A stretch of DNA of 8,765 bases from assembly GCA_013813955.1 (NCBI GenBank), contig JACCQW010000172.1:1-8765 (forward strand), given 5' to 3'. Made by a program: the position numbers and the translations under genes. This document shows, one piece after another, positions 1 through 6,384 of this stretch (positions within the stretch are counted from its first letter, which is position 1; each line of letters begins with the position of its first letter). Below the pieces are notes generated by a model. It was not told the DNA's origin and did not search any database. It saw nothing but the letters and a program-made list of their open reading frames with translations. The stretch is from Solirubrobacterales bacterium. Lineage in GTDB: Bacteria > Actinomycetota > Thermoleophilia > Solirubrobacterales > Solirubrobacteraceae.

Positions 1-170
1 TGGTGACGTGCGCGATCGCCGGCCACGACGGCGGCCGGCTCGCGCGGCTGGACTGGCTGGACCACCTCTTCGTCGTACCCAACGACTACGTCCCCCGCGT
101 GCAGGAGGCGCAGGCGACGATCTACCACGTCCTTCTCGAAGCAGTAGGGAGCCCGCATGAGATTCGTTGA
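1..170 (+). CDS. SIS-domain protein, phosphoheptose isomerase-like (C-terminal fragment)
   Basis: Only the last 55 codons are in the window; the reading frame is open from position 3 and stops with TGA at 168-170. The fragment carries the pattern 'LDHLFVVPNDYVPRVQEAQ' followed by 'ATIYHVLLE'. This matches the C-terminal helix region of SIS-fold sugar-phosphate isomerases of the GmhA type, where a hydrophobic strand ending in VPS/VPN leads into an 'RIQE..xxxxH' helix. The gene overlaps the hypD start by 14 bases, so it is probably translationally coupled to hypD. SIS-family genes sit beside hypC/hypD in several actinobacterial hydrogenase clusters, to my recollection; their role in maturation is unclear. 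The catalytic and sugar-binding part lies outside the window, so activity cannot be judged. It is not HypC, whose ends look different. Confidence 0.7.
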   Translation, partial: VTCAIAGHDGGRLARLDWLDHLFVVPNDYVPRVQEAQATIYHVLLEAVGSPHEIR

Positions 171-1284
171 CGAGTACCGCTCGGGGGACGTCGCCCTGCG
201 CGTCGCCGAGCAGATCGCCGGGCTCGTGGAGCCCGGCCGCTCCTACAAGCTGATGGAGGTCTGTGGCGGCCACACGCACGCGATCTACAAGCACGGCGTG
301 GAGGACCTACTCCCCCCGGAGATCGAGCTCGTGCACGGCCCCGGCTGCCCGGTCTGCGTGATCCCGATGGGCCGCCAGGACGACGCGATCGCGATCGCCC
401 AGCGCCCCGAGGTGATCTTCACGACGTTCGGCGACATGCTGCGCGTGCCGGCCAGCCACGGCTCGCTGCTGGACGCCAAGGCGCGTGGAGCGGACGTGCG
501 CATGGTCTACTCGCCGCTGGACGCGCTGCGGATCGCGCGCGAGAACCCCGACCGCGAGGTCGTGTTCTTCGCGATCGGCTTCGAGACGACGACGCCGTCG
601 ACCGCGCTGACGCTGCTGCGCGCTCGCGAGGACGGGATCGAGAACTTCTCGGTCTTCGCCAACCACGTGACGATCATCCCGGCGATCCGGTCGATCCTGG
701 ACTCGCCCGACCTGCGCCTGGACGGCTTCATCGGGCCCGGCCACGTCTCGACGGTGATCGGCACCACGCCCTATCGCTTCATCTGCCGTGACTACGGCCT
801 GCCGATCGCGGTGTCGGGGTTCGAGCCGCTGGACGTGCTGCAGGGCGTCTACATGGTGATGAGCCAGCTCGCCGAGGAGCGCGCCGAGGTGGAGAACCAG
901 TACTCGCGCGTGGTGCGCGAGGCGGGCAATCCGCTCGCGCTGCGCGCGATCGCGGAGACCATGGAGCTGCGCACCACCTTCGAGTGGCGTGGGCTGGGCT
1001 TCATCTCCCAGAGCGCGCTGAAGCTGCGCGAGGAGTTCGCCGCGTGGGACGCGGAGGTGCGCTTCGGCGTCCCCGGCGTGCGCGTCGCCGACCCGAAGGC
1101 GTGCCAGTGCGGCGAGGTGCTCAAGGGCGTCATCAAGCCGTGGCAGTGCAAGGTGTTCGGCACGTCGTGCACACCGGACCGCCCGATCGGGACGTGCATG
1201 GTCTCCAGCGAGGGGGCGTGCGCGGCCTACTACAACTACGGCCGCCACGCCGGCCGGCGCACGCGCGAGCCTGCGCCCACGTGA
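157..1284 (+). CDS. hypD: [NiFe]-hydrogenase maturation factor HypD
   Basis: HypD is the iron-sulfur scaffold on which, together with HypC, the Fe(CN)2CO group of the [NiFe] active site is built; it accepts cyanide from HypE in the cytoplasm. The 375-residue length is normal for the family. Family motifs are visible in order: CGGHTH at 36-41 (C36), GPGCPVC at 61-67 (C64, C67), FGDMLRVP near 90, GFETT near 143, GFEPLD near 220, and a cysteine-rich C-terminus (C316, C318, C331, C338, C347, C355) ending in SSEGACAAYY, which supplies the [4Fe-4S] ligands. All key cysteines are present, so the protein looks functional. The ATG at 157 has an AGGGA six bases upstream and overlaps the SIS gene by 14 bases. 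The stop at 1282-1284 overlaps the hypE GTG. Confidence 0.97.
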   Translation: MRFVDEYRSGDVALRVAEQIAGLVEPGRSYKLMEVCGGHTHAIYKHGVEDLLPPEIELVHGPGCPVCVIPMGRQDDAIAIAQRPEVIFTTFGDMLRVPASHGSLLDAKARGADVRMVYSPLDALRIARENPDREVVFFAIGFETTTPSTALTLLRAREDGIENFSVFANHVTIIPAIRSILDSPDLRLDGFIGPGHVSTVIGTTPYRFICRDYGLPIAVSGFEPLDVLQGVYMVMSQLAEERAEVENQYSRVVREAGNPLALRAIAETMELRTTFEWRGLGFISQSALKLREEFAAWDAEVRFGVPGVRVADPKACQCGEVLKGVIKPWQCKVFGTSCTPDRPIGTCMVSSEGACAAYYNYGRHAGRRTREPAPT

Positions 1285-2366
1285 GCCGCTCCGAAGAGGA
1301 CGTCCTCGACGCCATCGAGCGCCGTCGCCGGCGCCCGCACGTCAAGCTGATGGACAAGCAGATCACGCTCTCGCACGGGGCGGGCGGTAGGTCCTCGCAC
1401 ACCCTCGTCGAAGTGCTCTTCGCGCGGGAGTTCGCCAACCCGCAGCTCGACGCGCTGGAGGACGCGGCCACGCTGGAGCCCGCCGGCCCGGCCGGGCCGC
1501 GCCTGGTGTTCTCGACGGACTCCTCGGTCGTCAAGCCGCTGGTCTTCCCGGGCGGGGACATCGGGGAGCTCGCGGTCAACGGCACCGTCAACGACCTGGC
1601 CATGATGGGCGCCCGCCCGCTGTGGCTGTCGGCGGCCTTCATCCTCGAGGAGGGGCTCGCGACCGCGCATCTGACCGAGCTGGTCCAGTCGATGGCCGCC
1701 GCGGCGCGAAGCGCCGGCGTGGCGATCACGACGGGGGACACCAAGGTCGTGGAGCGCGGCAAGGCCGACGGGCTGTACATCACGACCGCCGGCATCGGCG
1801 TGCTCGAGCGCGACGCCGAGCTGTCGGCCGGCGCGGTGCGCGCCGGGGACCGCGTGATCATGTCGGGGACGATCGGCGACCACGGCATGGCGATCATGCT
1901 CGCCCGCGGAGAGCTCGAGCTCGAAGCCGACCTGCGCAGCGACACCGCGCCCGTGCACGAGCTGACCGCGGCGCTGCTGGACGCCACCGACGCCGTGCGC
2001 TGGCTGCGCGACCCGACCCGCGGCGGCGTGGCCACCGTGCTCAGCGAGCTCGCCCTGATCACCGAGCTGTCCGTGGTGCTCGACGAGGGCGCGCTGCCGA
2101 TCCGCGACGAGGTCAACGGGGCGTGCGAGATCCTCGGCATCGATCCGCTCTACGTGGCCAACGAGGGCAAGCTCGTGGCCGTCGTCGGGCCCGAGGGCGA
2201 GGCGGCCGCGCTGGCGGCGCTGCGAGCGCACCCACTCGGCCAGGACGCCGCGGTGATCGGCGAGGTGGGCACGGAGCCGCCCGGGATGGTGCTGCTGGAG
2301 ACAGCCTTCGGCGGAAGCCGGGTCGTGGACATGCTCGCCGGGGATCCGCTGCCGCGCATCTGCTGA
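1281..2366 (+). CDS. hypE: [NiFe]-hydrogenase maturation factor HypE (carbamoyl dehydratase)
   Basis: HypE dehydrates the carbamoyl group that HypF places on its C-terminal cysteine, giving a thiocyanate that donates cyanide to iron on HypC-HypD. The protein has a PurM-like fold. Visible landmarks, numbered from the GTG at 1281 (361 aa), are LSHGAGG (30-36), FSTDS (77-81), NGTVNDLAMMGA (100-111), TGDTKVV (151-157), DPTRGGV (244-250), NEGKL (294-298) and the diagnostic C-terminal PRIC, whose Cys361 is the modified residue. GTG 1281 forms a GTGA overlap with the hypD stop, so translation is probably coupled; there is no clear ribosome-binding site. An internal ATG at 1350 would give 338 aa, close to E. 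coli HypE. I prefer 1281 because the extra 23 residues (an ERRRRRP-type basic helix) are in frame and fill the junction. The frame remains open upstream to 984, but that part is a shadow of hypD. Confidence 0.96.
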   Translation: MSRSEEDVLDAIERRRRRPHVKLMDKQITLSHGAGGRSSHTLVEVLFAREFANPQLDALEDAATLEPAGPAGPRLVFSTDSSVVKPLVFPGGDIGELAVNGTVNDLAMMGARPLWLSAAFILEEGLATAHLTELVQSMAAAARSAGVAITTGDTKVVERGKADGLYITTAGIGVLERDAELSAGAVRAGDRVIMSGTIGDHGMAIMLARGELELEADLRSDTAPVHELTAALLDATDAVRWLRDPTRGGVATVLSELALITELSVVLDEGALPIRDEVNGACEILGIDPLYVANEGKLVAVVGPEGEAAALAALRAHPLGQDAAVIGEVGTEPPGMVLLETAFGGSRVVDMLAGDPLPRIC

Positions 2367-2443
2367 TAGCGGCGATCCGCCACGCTGGTGCGGTAGGTGA
2401 CAAATACGTACACTCAGCTCGACAGCGAGCGGGAGGAAGTGAC

Positions 2444-2893
2444 ATGGATCGGGAGGGCAGTGGCATGGGCTTCGCGCGGACGGGGGCGCTCCTCGTAGGG
2501 GTGGTCTACCTCGCGGCCGGGCTGATCGGCTTCGCCGTCACCGGCGTCAACGGCTTCATCACCAACGGCGACGACGTGTTGCTGGGCTTCGACATCAACG
2601 GCATGCACAACGTCGTACACGCCGGCATCGGCATCTACCTGATCTTCGTCTCGCAGCTCGGCACGGCGATCACCGAGGGCGCGCTGATCGGCGGCGGCCT
2701 CGTCTACCTGCTCGCCGCGTTCCTCGGCTTCGCGGACGAGTCGAACCTGAACATCCTGTCGATCGACGGAGAGCTGGCCTCGGACAACTTCCTGCACCTC
2801 GTCTCCGGCAGTGCGGCGCTGGCCATCGGGCTCATCTCGGTGGCATCAGGCGCGGCCGCGAAACGTACCCGCGACCCGCTCGAACAGGGCTGA
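2444..2893 (+). CDS. DUF4383-like four-helix membrane protein
   Basis: A 149-residue integral membrane protein with four hydrophobic segments at about 12-34, 56-71, 79-96 and 116-137. It carries the pattern typical of DUF4383 proteins: a short loop followed by 'MHNVVH' (54-59) at the start of helix 2 and a second NxxH, 'NFLHLVSG' (115-122), at the start of helix 4. The family is common in actinobacteria and has no established function. ATG 2444 has a strong GGGAGGAA six bases upstream; a second ATG at 2465 is possible but lacks such a site. The gene lies 77 bases after hypE with its own ribosome-binding site, so it need not belong to the hydrogenase operon. Its 3' end overlaps by 48 bases the 3' end of the convergent minus-strand gene. 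Confidence 0.85.
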   Translation: MDREGSGMGFARTGALLVGVVYLAAGLIGFAVTGVNGFITNGDDVLLGFDINGMHNVVHAGIGIYLIFVSQLGTAITEGALIGGGLVYLLAAFLGFADESNLNILSIDGELASDNFLHLVSGSAALAIGLISVASGAAAKRTRDPLEQG

Positions 2894-3457
2894 CAGCCGG
2901 GCGGGAGGCCCGGCGGGCAGCGTCTGGACGACGATCGTGATCATGCGGTCGTCCTTGAAGAGGAAGACGTGCTCGTGGGCACCCCGCCGGCCGCCCGCGG
3001 CCGCGAAGGTGTAGCGGTAGCGGTAGCCCGGGAGATCGCCCAGGACGATCTCTCGCCGCGGCGCGCTCAGCTGCACGCTGGGGTCCGACCGGACCAGCCC
3101 GTCGGTGAGGTCGCGGACGGACGGCAGCGTCTCGCGCGTGACGCGCAGGCCCACCGGTGCGTCGCGAAGCAGCAGCGACTGGCGTTCGCCGTCGCCGACG
3201 AGCAGCCGGACATCGGGATCGTCGGCCGGCAGGCGCCTCCAGTCCCGCGGATAGGCGATCGACACGCCCGCGCGATCGTCGCGGAAGCGCTCGAAGCCCG
3301 CGGGCGTGTCGCTGGGCGGCGCTGCTCGCGCCTGTGGTGGCGGCGAGGGTGAGGGCTTCGTGTCGGGATCGGACACGACCGCGCTGCCGATCGCGACCGC
3401 CGCGACGAAGAGCAGCGCAGCGGCGGCGCCGAGCGCGAGCAGCGTTCGCTTCGTCAT
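2846..3457 (-). CDS. Membrane-anchored protein with PsbP/DUF1795-like ectodomain
   Basis: A 203-residue protein, last of the nine-gene minus-strand run. MTKR is followed by a hydrophobic helix (5-28), a Pro-rich linker (about 30-53), then a globular region. The block FERFRDDRAGVSIAYPRDW (55-73) resembles the opening of PsbP/DUF1795-like domains, where a 'gi.f.yP.gW' strand-turn is typical. Later strands include GYRYRYTF (144-151) and HEHVFLFKDDRMITIVVQ (161-178). There is no lipobox cysteine, and the segment lacks a clear signal-peptidase site, so I read it as an anchor with the domain outside the cell. ATG 3457 overlaps the previous stop (ATGA). The GGAGGA touches the ATG, an unusually short spacing, so start efficiency may depend on coupling. 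Homology is recognised only at the level of the N-terminal motif; function unknown. Confidence 0.75.
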   Translation of the reverse strand: MTKRTLLALGAAAALLFVAAVAIGSAVVSDPDTKPSPSPPPQARAAPPSDTPAGFERFRDDRAGVSIAYPRDWRRLPADDPDVRLLVGDGERQSLLLRDAPVGLRVTRETLPSVRDLTDGLVRSDPSVQLSAPRREIVLGDLPGYRYRYTFAAAGGRRGAHEHVFLFKDDRMITIVVQTLPAGPPARLSALFERVAGTFRGRA

Positions 3458-3795
3458 TCCTCCGAGTCTAGTGCGGGGCGGGCGCCGGGGGCGCGGTCCG
3501 CGCCTTCGGCGAGCGGGTCGACGGACGCCAGCAGCGCCGCGGCGCCATCGCGGCCGAGCTTGCTCACCAGCAGGTCGTCCAGCGCCTCGCGCGCGGCCTC
3601 GAGGTCCCCGCTGATCGAGCTGACCGCGGGGCCCACCGGCTCGGTCTTCTCGGCGATCTCGGCGACGGCGCCGATGACGGTCACGAGCTTCGTGCTGAGG
3701 TCGCTGAGCACGCGCGCGAGGGTGATGAGGTAGATCGCGATGACCAGCACGACCAGGGCGATGGCGGCGATGGTGACGATGGCGGCGGCGCTCAT
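3454..3795 (-). CDS. Small single-helix membrane protein, DUF948-like
   Basis: A 113-residue protein: one long hydrophobic helix (4-26), an amphipathic helical tail (about 28-95: ARVLSDLSTKLVTVIGAVAE, then EAAREALDDLL), and an acidic/Pro-rich end. This layout, an N-terminal membrane helix running straight into a coiled-coil tail with a 'TEPV' break, resembles DUF948 proteins, which are anchored coiled coils of unknown function. The call is architectural rather than a firm family match. ATG 3795 has AAGGAAG close upstream, the best ribosome-binding site among the small genes here. It follows the previous gene by 11 bases, and its stop overlaps the start of the next gene (ATGA). The motif EALDDLL echoes RALDEIL at the end of the preceding protein, so the two may be distant paralogues. 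Confidence 0.75.
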   Translation of the reverse strand: MSAAAIVTIAAIALVVLVIAIYLITLARVLSDLSTKLVTVIGAVAEIAEKTEPVGPAVSSISGDLEAAREALDDLLVSKLGRDGAAALLASVDPLAEGADRAPGARPALDSEE

Positions 3796-3806
3796 GTCTT
3801 CCTTTC

Positions 3807-4055
3807 TCAGAGGATCTCGTCCAGGGCTCGCCCGTAGCGTACGAGCCCGGCGCTGGTCTCACCGGCGAAGCGTCGGGTGGCGTCCAGCTCCGCGACGGGG
3901 TCGAGGTCGGTCACCATCGCGGTGCTCACCGCGGCGATCTCCGCGACCGTGCGGCGAACGGCCTGCGCGGCGACGAGCACGGCGCGCAGCAGCACGACCA
4001 GCAGCGGGAGGACGGCGACGAGCAGAAGCAGGTTCCCGACCCACCACAGGGGCAC
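3807..4055 (-). CDS. Small single-helix membrane protein of unknown function
   Basis: An 82-residue protein that I do not recognise. MPLWWVG leads into a hydrophobic helix (about 6-30), followed by an RR pair (34-35) and a 45-residue helical tail ending RALDEIL. The Arg residues just after the helix and the lack of charge before it predict a cytoplasmic tail by the positive-inside rule. It starts at GTG 4055, five bases after the previous stop; no clear ribosome-binding site is visible, so translation is probably coupled to the upstream gene. Its reality rests on its place in a gap-free run of similar small membrane proteins and on a clean helix-plus-tail composition. Other frames over this stretch give Arg/Pro-rich products typical of high-GC shadows. 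Confidence 0.7.
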   Translation of the reverse strand: MPLWWVGNLLLLVAVLPLLVVLLRAVLVAAQAVRRTVAEIAAVSTAMVTDLDPVAELDATRRFAGETSAGLVRYGRALDEIL

Positions 4056-4060
4056 GAGAT

Positions 4061-4294
4061 CTAACGCCTCGCCACGAGCTCGGCCTTCGCGGCGATGGCC
4101 GGGATCACCGCGGCGATCGACGCCAGGGCCGCGTTGATCCCGGCGACGCCGGGGCGCAGCCGCCGAAGCTGATGCTCGACGCTGCCCAGCCCCGAGCCCA
4201 GCATCGCCAGCGTGGCCGCGATGCGGTTCAGCCGGTGCTGCGCCCGGGAGAGCGCGATCCCGAGGACGCCGACGAGCACGACGCCTTCGAGCAC
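4061..4294 (-). CDS. Small single-helix membrane protein; start uncertain
   Basis: A protein of 77 residues from GTG 4294: a short hydrophobic stretch, a basic segment (SRAQHRLNR), then a helical tail rich in Ala/Ile (GVAGINAALASIAAVIPAIA) ending in VARR. Basic residues after the helix predict a cytoplasmic tail. The start is doubtful. From GTG 4294 the membrane helix is only about 17 residues and there is no ribosome-binding site. The frame remains open upstream, and a CTG at 4324 overlaps the preceding stop as CTGA; using it would add MSTGLLIALS and give an 87-residue protein with a full 22-residue helix. I list the conventional start but think the real one lies further upstream. No family recognised. 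Confidence 0.65.
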   Translation of the reverse strand: MLEGVVLVGVLGIALSRAQHRLNRIAATLAMLGSGLGSVEHQLRRLRPGVAGINAALASIAAVIPAIAAKAELVARR

Positions 4295-4320
4295 GCTGAG
4301 CGCGATGAGAAGCCCGGTGC

Positions 4321-4590
4321 TCAGCGGAGCTGCCGTTCCAGGTACGCGTCGTGCATCAGGGCCTCGTCGTCGATCATCTCGAGCACCGGGCCCGTGTCTC
4401 CCAGGTCGTCGATCCCGGCCGTGTTGTCGGCCACGCGACCGCTGACCTCCAGCAGGGTGGCGGCGCTGGCCTCGATGTCCTTGAGGAAGCTCAGCAGCAT
4501 CGTCATCAGCAGCGCGACGACGACGATGACGACGAGCCCGATGCCCAGCGCGACGCCCCAGAACGTCTCCGTCTCGGCGAGCGCGAGCAT
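4321..4590 (-). CDS. Small single-helix membrane protein of unknown function
   Basis: An 89-residue protein. A short acidic N-terminus (LALAETETF) precedes a strongly hydrophobic helix (11-35), then KDIEASAATLLEVSGRVADN, an amphipathic helix, and a polar C-terminus (MIDDEALMHDAYLERQLR). Acid before and Lys after the membrane helix predict that the tail faces the cytoplasm. ATG 4590 lies two bases after the previous stop, with only a weak GGGG upstream, which suggests coupling. No known family is recognised. It has the same helix-plus-short-coiled-tail plan as its neighbours on either side, although the sequences have diverged. Confidence 0.72.
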   Translation of the reverse strand: MLALAETETFWGVALGIGLVVIVVVALLMTMLLSFLKDIEASAATLLEVSGRVADNTAGIDDLGDTGPVLEMIDDEALMHDAYLERQLR

Positions 4591-4592
4591 CG

Positions 4593-4844
4593 TCAGGCCC
4601 CGGTCAGAGCCTTCCGTGCAGCGCGCGTGGAGCGCAGGATCGAGACGGCCGAGTCGTTGATCTCGCCGACCTGGCGCAGCGCGTCGGTCTGCTCACGCAC
4701 CGCGGGCAGGGTGCCCGCGGCGACCTGCGCCTGGTCGGCGATCCGGGCGGCCAGCGCGATGATGACCACGACCATCCCGACGACCGCGGCCACAACCGCG
4801 AACCCGACCGACAGACCCACCCACCAGCCCGTGGCGGCGAGCAT
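4593..4844 (-). CDS. Small single-helix membrane protein of unknown function
   Basis: An 83-residue protein: MLAATGWW, a hydrophobic helix (about 8-33), then a tail AARIADQAQVAAGTLPAVRE and an end rich in Arg/Lys (SILRSTRAARKALTGA). The tail is helical in character apart from a 'TLP' break. Its basic content predicts a cytoplasmic location. I chose ATG 4844, which overlaps the stop of the previous gene as TGATG; a GTG three bases further upstream (4847) is equally in frame and changes only one residue. It is the first of the five short proteins that follow the three long heptad proteins. No family recognised. Confidence 0.72.
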   Translation of the reverse strand: MLAATGWWVGLSVGFAVVAAVVGMVVVIIALAARIADQAQVAAGTLPAVREQTDALRQVGEINDSAVSILRSTRAARKALTGA

Positions 4845-5608
4845 CACCGGTCGCAGAACTCATTGCCCGCGGTGGCCCTGAACAGATTGCTGCAGTCGAT
4901 GGAGTTGGCCTTGCCGTGGATGGTCCCGCCGTCATGGCTGCCGTTGCCGCGGCCGACGATGCCGAGGACGTCGTTAAGGTCGCGTCCGAGCGACGAGGCG
5001 ACCCCTCTGATGGTGATGGCGCGCCTGTTGATGCCGGCGACGGATGCGTCGATGACCCGGACCCGGCCGAGGATGGTGCTGCCCCTGGAACGGATGCTGC
5101 GCACACTCTGGTTGATCGAGCCGGTGCTCGAGCTGATCGCGCGAGCGCTGGAGTTGATCGACAGGGCGTTGCGGTTGATCGCGCGGACGTTGGCGTTGAT
5201 CGCGCCGGCGTTGCTGCTGATCTCGTCGACCGTTCCGTTGATCGACAGTACGTTGGTGTTGATCTGTCCGGCGGTGCTGTTGACGCCCCGCAGGCCGCGC
5301 AGGATCGACTTGGCCTCCACGTCGATCCTGCGGGCCGCCCTGAGCGTCTGGTCGAGCTCGCCGGTCAGCGGCTGGGCGGCGTCCTTGATCTGACTCGAGA
5401 TCCGCGCCGTCCGGGCCGCCAGCCTGATCGCGTCGGTGTCCGTGCCGATGTCGCTGACCTCGGGCTTGATGATGGCGACGTCGTCGTCGATGCGGTTGGC
5501 CGCCACCAGCGTGCCGGTCAGCAGCATCACGGCGAACAGCGCCCAGGCGATGATCAGGATCAGCATGCCGCCGGCCATCCCGCGGGTGCCGCTCAGAATT
5601 CCGCGCAC
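4844..5608 (-). CDS. Membrane-anchored heptad-repeat protein, paralogue B
   Basis: A 254-residue protein with a basic N-terminus (MRGILSGTRG), one membrane helix (14-36), the juxtamembrane motif ANRID (37-41), then heptads. From I74 to S206 there are 19 uninterrupted heptads with Ile at the first and mostly Ala/Val at the fifth position (INTNVLS, INGTVDE, ISSNAGA, INANVRA). The tail carries the only two cysteines, C239 and C252. ANRID, the AAQPL heptad (77-81) and TAGQIN (112-117) line up without gaps with the protein encoded at 6385-7194. N-in topology places the repeats outside the membrane. I prefer GTG 5608 because AGGGG lies nine bases upstream and it follows the previous stop by 13 bases. 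The frame is open to GTG 5650, which would overlap the previous gene by 29 bases. Function unknown. Confidence 0.8.
   Translation of the reverse strand: MRGILSGTRGMAGGMLILIIAWALFAVMLLTGTLVAANRIDDDVAIIKPEVSDIGTDTDAIRLAARTARISSQIKDAAQPLTGELDQTLRAARRIDVEAKSILRGLRGVNSTAGQINTNVLSINGTVDEISSNAGAINANVRAINRNALSINSSARAISSSTGSINQSVRSIRSRGSTILGRVRVIDASVAGINRRAITIRGVASSLGRDLNDVLGIVGRGNGSHDGGTIHGKANSIDCSNLFRATAGNEFCDR
4991..5389 (-). repeat. 21-bp (heptad) tandem repeat array in paralogue B
   Basis: Nineteen 21-base units encoding heptads. The eight at 5096-5263 are the most regular and show GTTGATC recurring about every 21 bases on the plus strand. The units have diverged more than those in paralogue A. 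Confidence 0.8.
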
Positions 5609-5621
5609 GGTGCGATTCCCC

Positions 5622-6377
5622 CTAGCAGTCCGGTCCGGGGCGGACGACACCGGGCACCGCGATCTTCAGCACACGCGACTCGCAGATGCTCGTCAGGTGG
5701 CTGTTGACGTCGACGAGCCCGCCGTTGATGGCGGTGGCGTCGTTCTCGATGGGTGAGAGCACCGCGTTGGCCCGAGCCACGTTGATCGGGATCTCGGCGG
5801 TGCCGAGGCTGTCACGTCGCTGAGCGGCGCGAAGCCGGGAGTTGATCGTGCCCACCAGGCCGCGCACGTTGACGAGGATCCCCGACGTGCTGCGCAGCGA
5901 GGAGGTGATGCCACGTAGCGTCCCCGAGGTCCCGCGCAGCGAGTTCGACGTGCTGACCAGCGAGCCGGAGGTGTTGCCCACCGAGCTGGCCACGCCGCTC
6001 AGCGTCCCCGACGTGTCCACGAGCGAGTCCGAGGTGTTGCGCAGCGAGCCCGAGATCTGCGACGCCGTCGAGTCGACGTTGTCCAGCGAGCCGTTGATCG
6101 ACGTCAGCGCGCCGAGAATCCGGGACGCCTGATCGGAGATCGGCTTCAGCGACCCGTCGATCCGGCGCAGGTTGCCGTTGATGTCCTCGATGTGGTCGGG
6201 CAGCGGCTTGGCGTTGCCGCGGATGTCGGTGACCGAGCTGTCGGCCTCCTCGAGGCCGTCGTCGATCGATTCCAGGGCGTTGACGATTCCGATCAGGAAT
6301 CCGATCACCACGATCACGACCAGAAGGCCGACGGTGGCGAAGATCCAGGTCCACCTGGTGTCTGATGCTACGCGCAT
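5622..6377 (-). CDS. Membrane-anchored heptad-repeat protein, paralogue C (Thr/Ser/Leu-rich)
   Basis: A 251-residue protein: MRVASDTRW, membrane helix (11-32), an acidic stretch (ESIDDGLEEAD), then 19 uninterrupted heptads from I52 to A184. The first half follows I-N-G-S-L-x-x. In the second half (about 115-170) Thr often replaces Ile, giving TSGTLRG-type units (TSDSLVD, TSGSLVS, TSNSLRG). The AKPL heptad (56-59) matches A[RQ]PL in the two sister proteins, but the preceding spacer is 20 residues shorter. The only cysteines are C232 (in LTSICES) and C251, the very last residue. Predicted N-in, with the repeats outside. ATG 6377 has GAGG five to six bases upstream and follows the previous stop by seven bases; the frame is open upstream to 6467, but that part overlaps the upstream gene. 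Not a recognised family. Confidence 0.8.
   Translation of the reverse strand: MRVASDTRWTWIFATVGLLVVIVVIGFLIGIVNALESIDDGLEEADSSVTDIRGNAKPLPDHIEDINGNLRRIDGSLKPISDQASRILGALTSINGSLDNVDSTASQISGSLRNTSDSLVDTSGTLSGVASSVGNTSGSLVSTSNSLRGTSGTLRGITSSLRSTSGILVNVRGLVGTINSRLRAAQRRDSLGTAEIPINVARANAVLSPIENDATAINGGLVDVNSHLTSICESRVLKIAVPGVVRPGPDC
5826..6224 (-). repeat. 21-bp (heptad) tandem repeat array in paralogue C
   Basis: Nineteen 21-base units encoding heptads with Ile, Val, Leu or Thr first and Leu or Ala fifth; the nine units at 5868-6056 are the Thr/Ser/Leu-rich block. At DNA level the repeat shows as recurring 'GCGCAGCGAG' and 'GAGGT' blocks at 21-base spacing on the plus strand. Confidence 0.8.
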
Positions 6378-6384
6378 ATCGGCC

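Noticed and set aside
307..1248. Minus-strand 313-codon ORF under hypD
   Set aside because: Composition is Arg/Asp/His-rich, as usual for the antisense of a high-GC gene; hypD on the other strand is certain.
984..1280. N-terminal extension of hypE to an ATG at 984
   Set aside because: The extension lies inside hypD in another frame and is Arg/Gly-rich with no HypE similarity.
1622..2443. Plus-strand open frame before the DUF4383 start
   Set aside because: Arg-rich shadow of hypE; the real start at 2444 has a strong ribosome-binding site.
2367..2443. Possible promoter (TACACT at 2409-2414) before the DUF4383 gene
   Set aside because: No acceptable -35 at the right distance, so it is not reported as a feature.
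4863..5707. Long plus-strand ORFs with repeated VDRAG or LIARTLAL-type units opposite the heptad genes
   Set aside because: They are antisense readings of the 21-base repeats, which stay open in several frames. They lack good starts, and the minus-strand frames have coherent membrane helices, overlaps and shared motifs.
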